Positions 57,374-60,000 of a stretch of DNA of 60,000 bases are shown piece by piece. Positions within the stretch are counted from its first letter, which is position 1. Each line of letters starts with the position of its first letter. The position numbers and the translations under genes were made by a program. The notes under the pieces are model-generated. The model saw nothing but the letters and a program-made list of their open reading frames with translations. It was not told where the DNA came from and ran no database searches. Source of the stretch: Cristatella mucedo (lineage: Eukaryota; Bryozoa; Phylactolaemata; Cristatellidae); NCBI GenBank assembly GCA_009760855.2, contig WPIO01000129.1:126001-186000 (forward strand). The letters run 5' to 3'.

Positions 57374-57413
57374 AAAGCGCCTAGAAAGAGATTAAGTTCT
57401 CTGAGGGCGCTTT
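57374..57413 (+). other. L2 3'-terminal RNA hairpin (best preserved copy)
   Basis: AAAGCGCC (57374-57381) pairs perfectly with GGCGCTTT (57406-57413), with an inner AGAGA/TCTCT pairing, directly before ATCAAGTGCAATATTATT. The same hairpin recurs in at least eight copies. In L2-type LINEs such 3' structures serve as the recognition site for the element's own reverse transcriptase. Confidence 0.8.
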
Positions 57414-58638
57414 ATCAAGTGCAATATTATTATTATTATTATTATGTGAATGACGAAACCACGAGAACCTCGACACTCAGGTTTTCGTGCGAAAACATTT
57501 ATTTTGCCTCTCCCTTTCCGACCTGTCATCATTTGTAGATCGCTACATCACGACTCTAGCTGATATGTTCGTCGAGTTTGCAACCTAGACTAAGTACACT
57601 GGGATTCATCGCCCAGACGGCATATTTCTGGCCACAGACATTAAAAAATCTTAAGTCTACTAAATTAAATCTTAAAAACTCATTCAAAATAGCAGGACTG
57701 ATTTCCATTGACAGACGTGTGAGAACTAATGTAGATTGTACTAATCAATCCTAGCGCAGGCCAAGTCAAGCATCTATAAACAACATTGTAGGGTTCTAAC
57801 TGCACAATTCAAAATACTGATGAAGGTTAACCTCTCCTAAACCACTTCAAGGTTAGGTCCTTACCTAAGGGTCCTTGTGATGATCTAGCTGATCGCTTCT
57901 CTAGCTTCTTTTTCAACAAGACAGACAAGATCACGGAGTTCATCCTTTAGATGGCAGCTTGCCAACTGCACTCATGTCCCCACATTCCATGCAGACCGTA
58001 AATGAATTTGTTCAGGGTCACAGTTCCTTGAACTCACTTCCAACGCGTTGCGACATCCCCTGACTCGACGATATTTAAAAATAAGCAATTAGTCCAAGAG
58101 CTCATATGCCAATCAAAAACAAAAGCTAGTATTCTAGACCCTATTCCCACGGTCCTGCTTCAAAGATGCATTGATCTGCTAGTACTATGCATAGCTGTGT
58201 CGTTAGCTTCAGGGCATGAACCTGAGCCTTTTTAAAAAGGCTCTAGTCAGGCCACTGCTCAAGATAGAAACGCTAGACAGAGAGAACTGGAGCAACTTAC
58301 TCCAATACTGCACTTTACCATTCCTTCCAAAGACTCTGAACTAATGCATCGAAACTGTAAACCATACTAGAAAGCTCCAGTCTGGTTGCAGAGCTAATCA
58401 CTCTACAGAGTCAGCTTTTCTTCAAATGCATAACGATCCACTTAATACTGTAGACTTGTTCTGTTTTTTTCTGCATGATTTGATCGGTCTTTCAGGGGCT
58501 TTTGATTTTACCGATCACTTAGTCCTTCTTAACGACTAATCATCTGGCCTGTGCATCGATAGCACTGTATCGCAATTTGTATGTCTCATCTCAGTGGAGA
58601 CTACAAAGTATTGGCATGAATGGAAAAATATCATACAT

Positions 58639-58976
58639 AATAATAACTGTAATAATAATGCACTTGACAAAGCGCTCTTGGAGAGCTCAATCTCCTTGAG
58701 GTGCTTTACATTTGCTTCAAAGGCAACAAGATCGTATGATGAGGTTTATAATGCTTGTTAAACAACATAAATATAATGGTTAGGTGTGACACGCACAGGG
58801 TAGGCATGCAAGAGTGGTTAGTGGCAGCATGCACAGTGTCAATACACATAAGCACGTAAAGGACGAATCACGGGTTAAATGCTGTCAGAAATAGTAAGTT
58901 TGTATTTCTTTTTTTAATGTCGTCAAGTCAGGGATGTCGTGATGCAACTCGGGAGTGAATTCCAGGCTTTGGGAGC
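58639..58976 (-). mobile_element. Short antisense L2-type LINE nested in the older sense L2
   Basis: Tail AATAATAACTGTAATAATAA, hairpin (gcgctcttggagagctcaat, ctccttgaggtgctt), 3' UTR and the beginning of the RT C-terminus up to gctttgggagcat. Immediately left is sense L2 sequence (atcatacat) and immediately right catttgaggtacctctg, continuing the sense copy at the LKYGVPQG motif. Confidence 0.88.
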
Positions 58977-60000
58977 ATCATTTGAGGTACCTCTGAAATA
59001 TAGGGTGCCCCAGGGATCTGAGCTATGTCCTGTTCTACAAATGGTGTTTACACTCCATCTTACCGATGCAATTTCCTCGCTCAAACTAAGCTTTGACTTC
59101 TCGTCTTTCACTGCACTTTAACAATCAGTTGTACCTTTGCTTTTATCCCTGCCAACCGTCCATCATGTCAAAGGCTGTTAACTAACTAGCTGTGTATATC
59201 TATGTTATTCACACAGGGATGGCAAGAAACTTTACTAATTTAAAACAAGATGATACATTTAACTTACTTGTTATGCAAAAACCAAGCGTAATTCGGGAAT
59301 TCAAAATGTTTAGGCTCACAACCGGCTTGGCAAGCATACCCAGATTAAATCTGCACGAAATCTAAATGTCATGCTCCAAAGTGACTTTTCATTAGACTAG
59401 CACATCAGCTCTGCCGTCAAGTGTGCCTACTTTCTGCTACATAACAATGCTGAAATTCAGGCTTGTTTATACAGGCATAACCCATTCAAATTTTTCTTTG
59501 CATATGTTATATCCCGTCTTAATTTATGTAACTCACTGGATTCTCGCAACCTGCCTGTGCAATTAGGCGCCTGCAACTGGTATTAAACTCTGCAGCTTGG
59601 CTTGTTTGTAGTCAGCATCATAGTTACCACATCTCATAAAATTTTTGCTGAGGTGCACTAGCTCACAGTTAAGTAAATTATAGAGTTTATATTTTTGTCG
59701 CTCGCTATTAGGTTTCTTTATTCTTCGACTCCAGCCTACCTATCAGATCTAACCCCATAATAGGCTCAGCATCGTTCACGTGCTTTCTGGAATTTTAATT
59801 TCCATTAAAAGTCATAAAAGCCTCAAATCTCTTGGAGCCTTTGCCTTTATGGTCCAAAATCAAGTGACTCTATTCCGACTTGAGTCAAGACATCTCCTTG
59901 CCTGACCAATAAAAAGACTAATATATATATCAAGGTATTTAGTAGTTAACTTTGATTCATCCTTTGTGAACTAACGTGTGATGACACTGCGCATGCTGCC

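Larger units (their letters stand above)
56247..57443 (+). mobile_element. Young 5'-truncated L2-type LINE inserted in the older L2
   Basis: It begins at gagtacctcagggctctg (RT VPQGS motif) and ends in the hairpin and (ATT)n tail at 57443. The host L2 sequence stops before it and resumes after it. ATGTG flanks both sides (56242-56246 and 57444-57448), a plausible target duplication. It contains the RT C-terminal half and full 3' UTR. Confidence 0.92.
55530..60000 (+). mobile_element. Old long L2-type LINE (outer copy) with two nested L2 insertions, running off the window
   Basis: Pieces of one sense copy appear in correct order. Endonuclease N-terminus to C-terminus lies at 55530-56246 (GDLICVKVSNLIALIKTSL, HSPTHIKAHTLD). 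The end of the endonuclease/linker at 57446 onward continues exactly where that stopped (tgaatgacgaaacc, then DLSSFVDRYITTLAD-like and HRPDGIFLATDIKK-like). RT blocks follow to 58638, then RT motif C onward from 58977. Many stops and frameshifts. A 3' UTR match (gatgacactgcgcatgctgc) at the very end shows the copy continues past 60 kb. Confidence 0.85.

Overview
This window is a piece of animal nuclear DNA. It is intron-rich, AT-rich on the whole, and full of dinucleotide microsatellites and decayed transposable elements. The one host gene I can support is a spliced, incomplete gene of the DEG/ENaC/ASIC sodium-channel family (45.3-53.9 kb, + strand). That family is animal-specific. The phylum cannot be fixed from the sequence; the mix of L2-like LINEs with (ATT)n tails, hAT, Copia and Gypsy pieces and long CA/GA/TA tracts would suit a non-vertebrate, probably marine, metazoan. 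No rRNA, canonical tRNA, CRISPR or bacterial features were seen.

The dominant component, roughly a quarter of the window by my hand tally, is one family of L2/CR1-type non-LTR retrotransposon. It occurs in more than 20 pieces on both strands, nearly all 5'-truncated, ending in a conserved 3' hairpin and an (ATT)n-like tail. Some copies are old and degraded; the copies at 21.5, 49.1 and 56.2 kb are nearly identical to one another. Several are nested: LINE in LINE at 21.3-24.0 kb and twice at 55.5-60.0 kb, SINE in LINE at 4.6 and 26.3 kb, hAT in LINE at 35.9 kb, and Copia LTR in LINE at 6.26 kb.

Layout: 0-5 kb, L2 fragments, CA/TA tracts and a tRNA-derived SINE. 5.9-6.9 kb, L2 fragments and a truncated Copia-type LTR plus gag whose primer-binding site matches the anticodon region of initiator tRNA-Met. 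7-9.3 kb, two L2 3' ends. 9.4-12.1 kb, featureless AT-rich DNA. 12.1-13.4 kb, old L2. 13.5-18.6 kb, unrecognised DNA, GC-richer in part. 18.7-19.2 kb, a hierarchical 21/63/126-bp minisatellite beside a dispersed LTR-like repeat. 21.3-24.9 kb, nested L2 followed by about 1 kb of an 8-bp AT repeat. 26.2-27.1 kb, L2 with SINE, then CA/TA. 29.0-30.5 kb, a Gypsy gag-protease remnant joined to L2. 33.4-35.7 kb, CA tract and L2s. 35.9-39.1 kb, a complete 3.2-kb hAT transposon with perfect 8-bp target duplication, whose transposase frame is broken once. 41.6-44.8 kb, L2 3' ends and a TA/TG tract. 45.3-53.9 kb, channel exons 1-5, with a 7-kb second intron holding a GA tract, a young L2 and a second CR1-like LINE fragment. 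55.5-60.0 kb, nested L2s, probably inside a later intron of the channel gene.

The mobile elements do not form a working system together. The channel gene is the only probable functional host locus, and its 3' half lies outside the window. I found no convincing new biological system; the most interesting signals are the Copia start-codon/primer-site overlap, the nearly intact hAT with asymmetric subterminal repeats, the short channel N-terminus with an overlapping upstream ORF, and the nested LINE histories.
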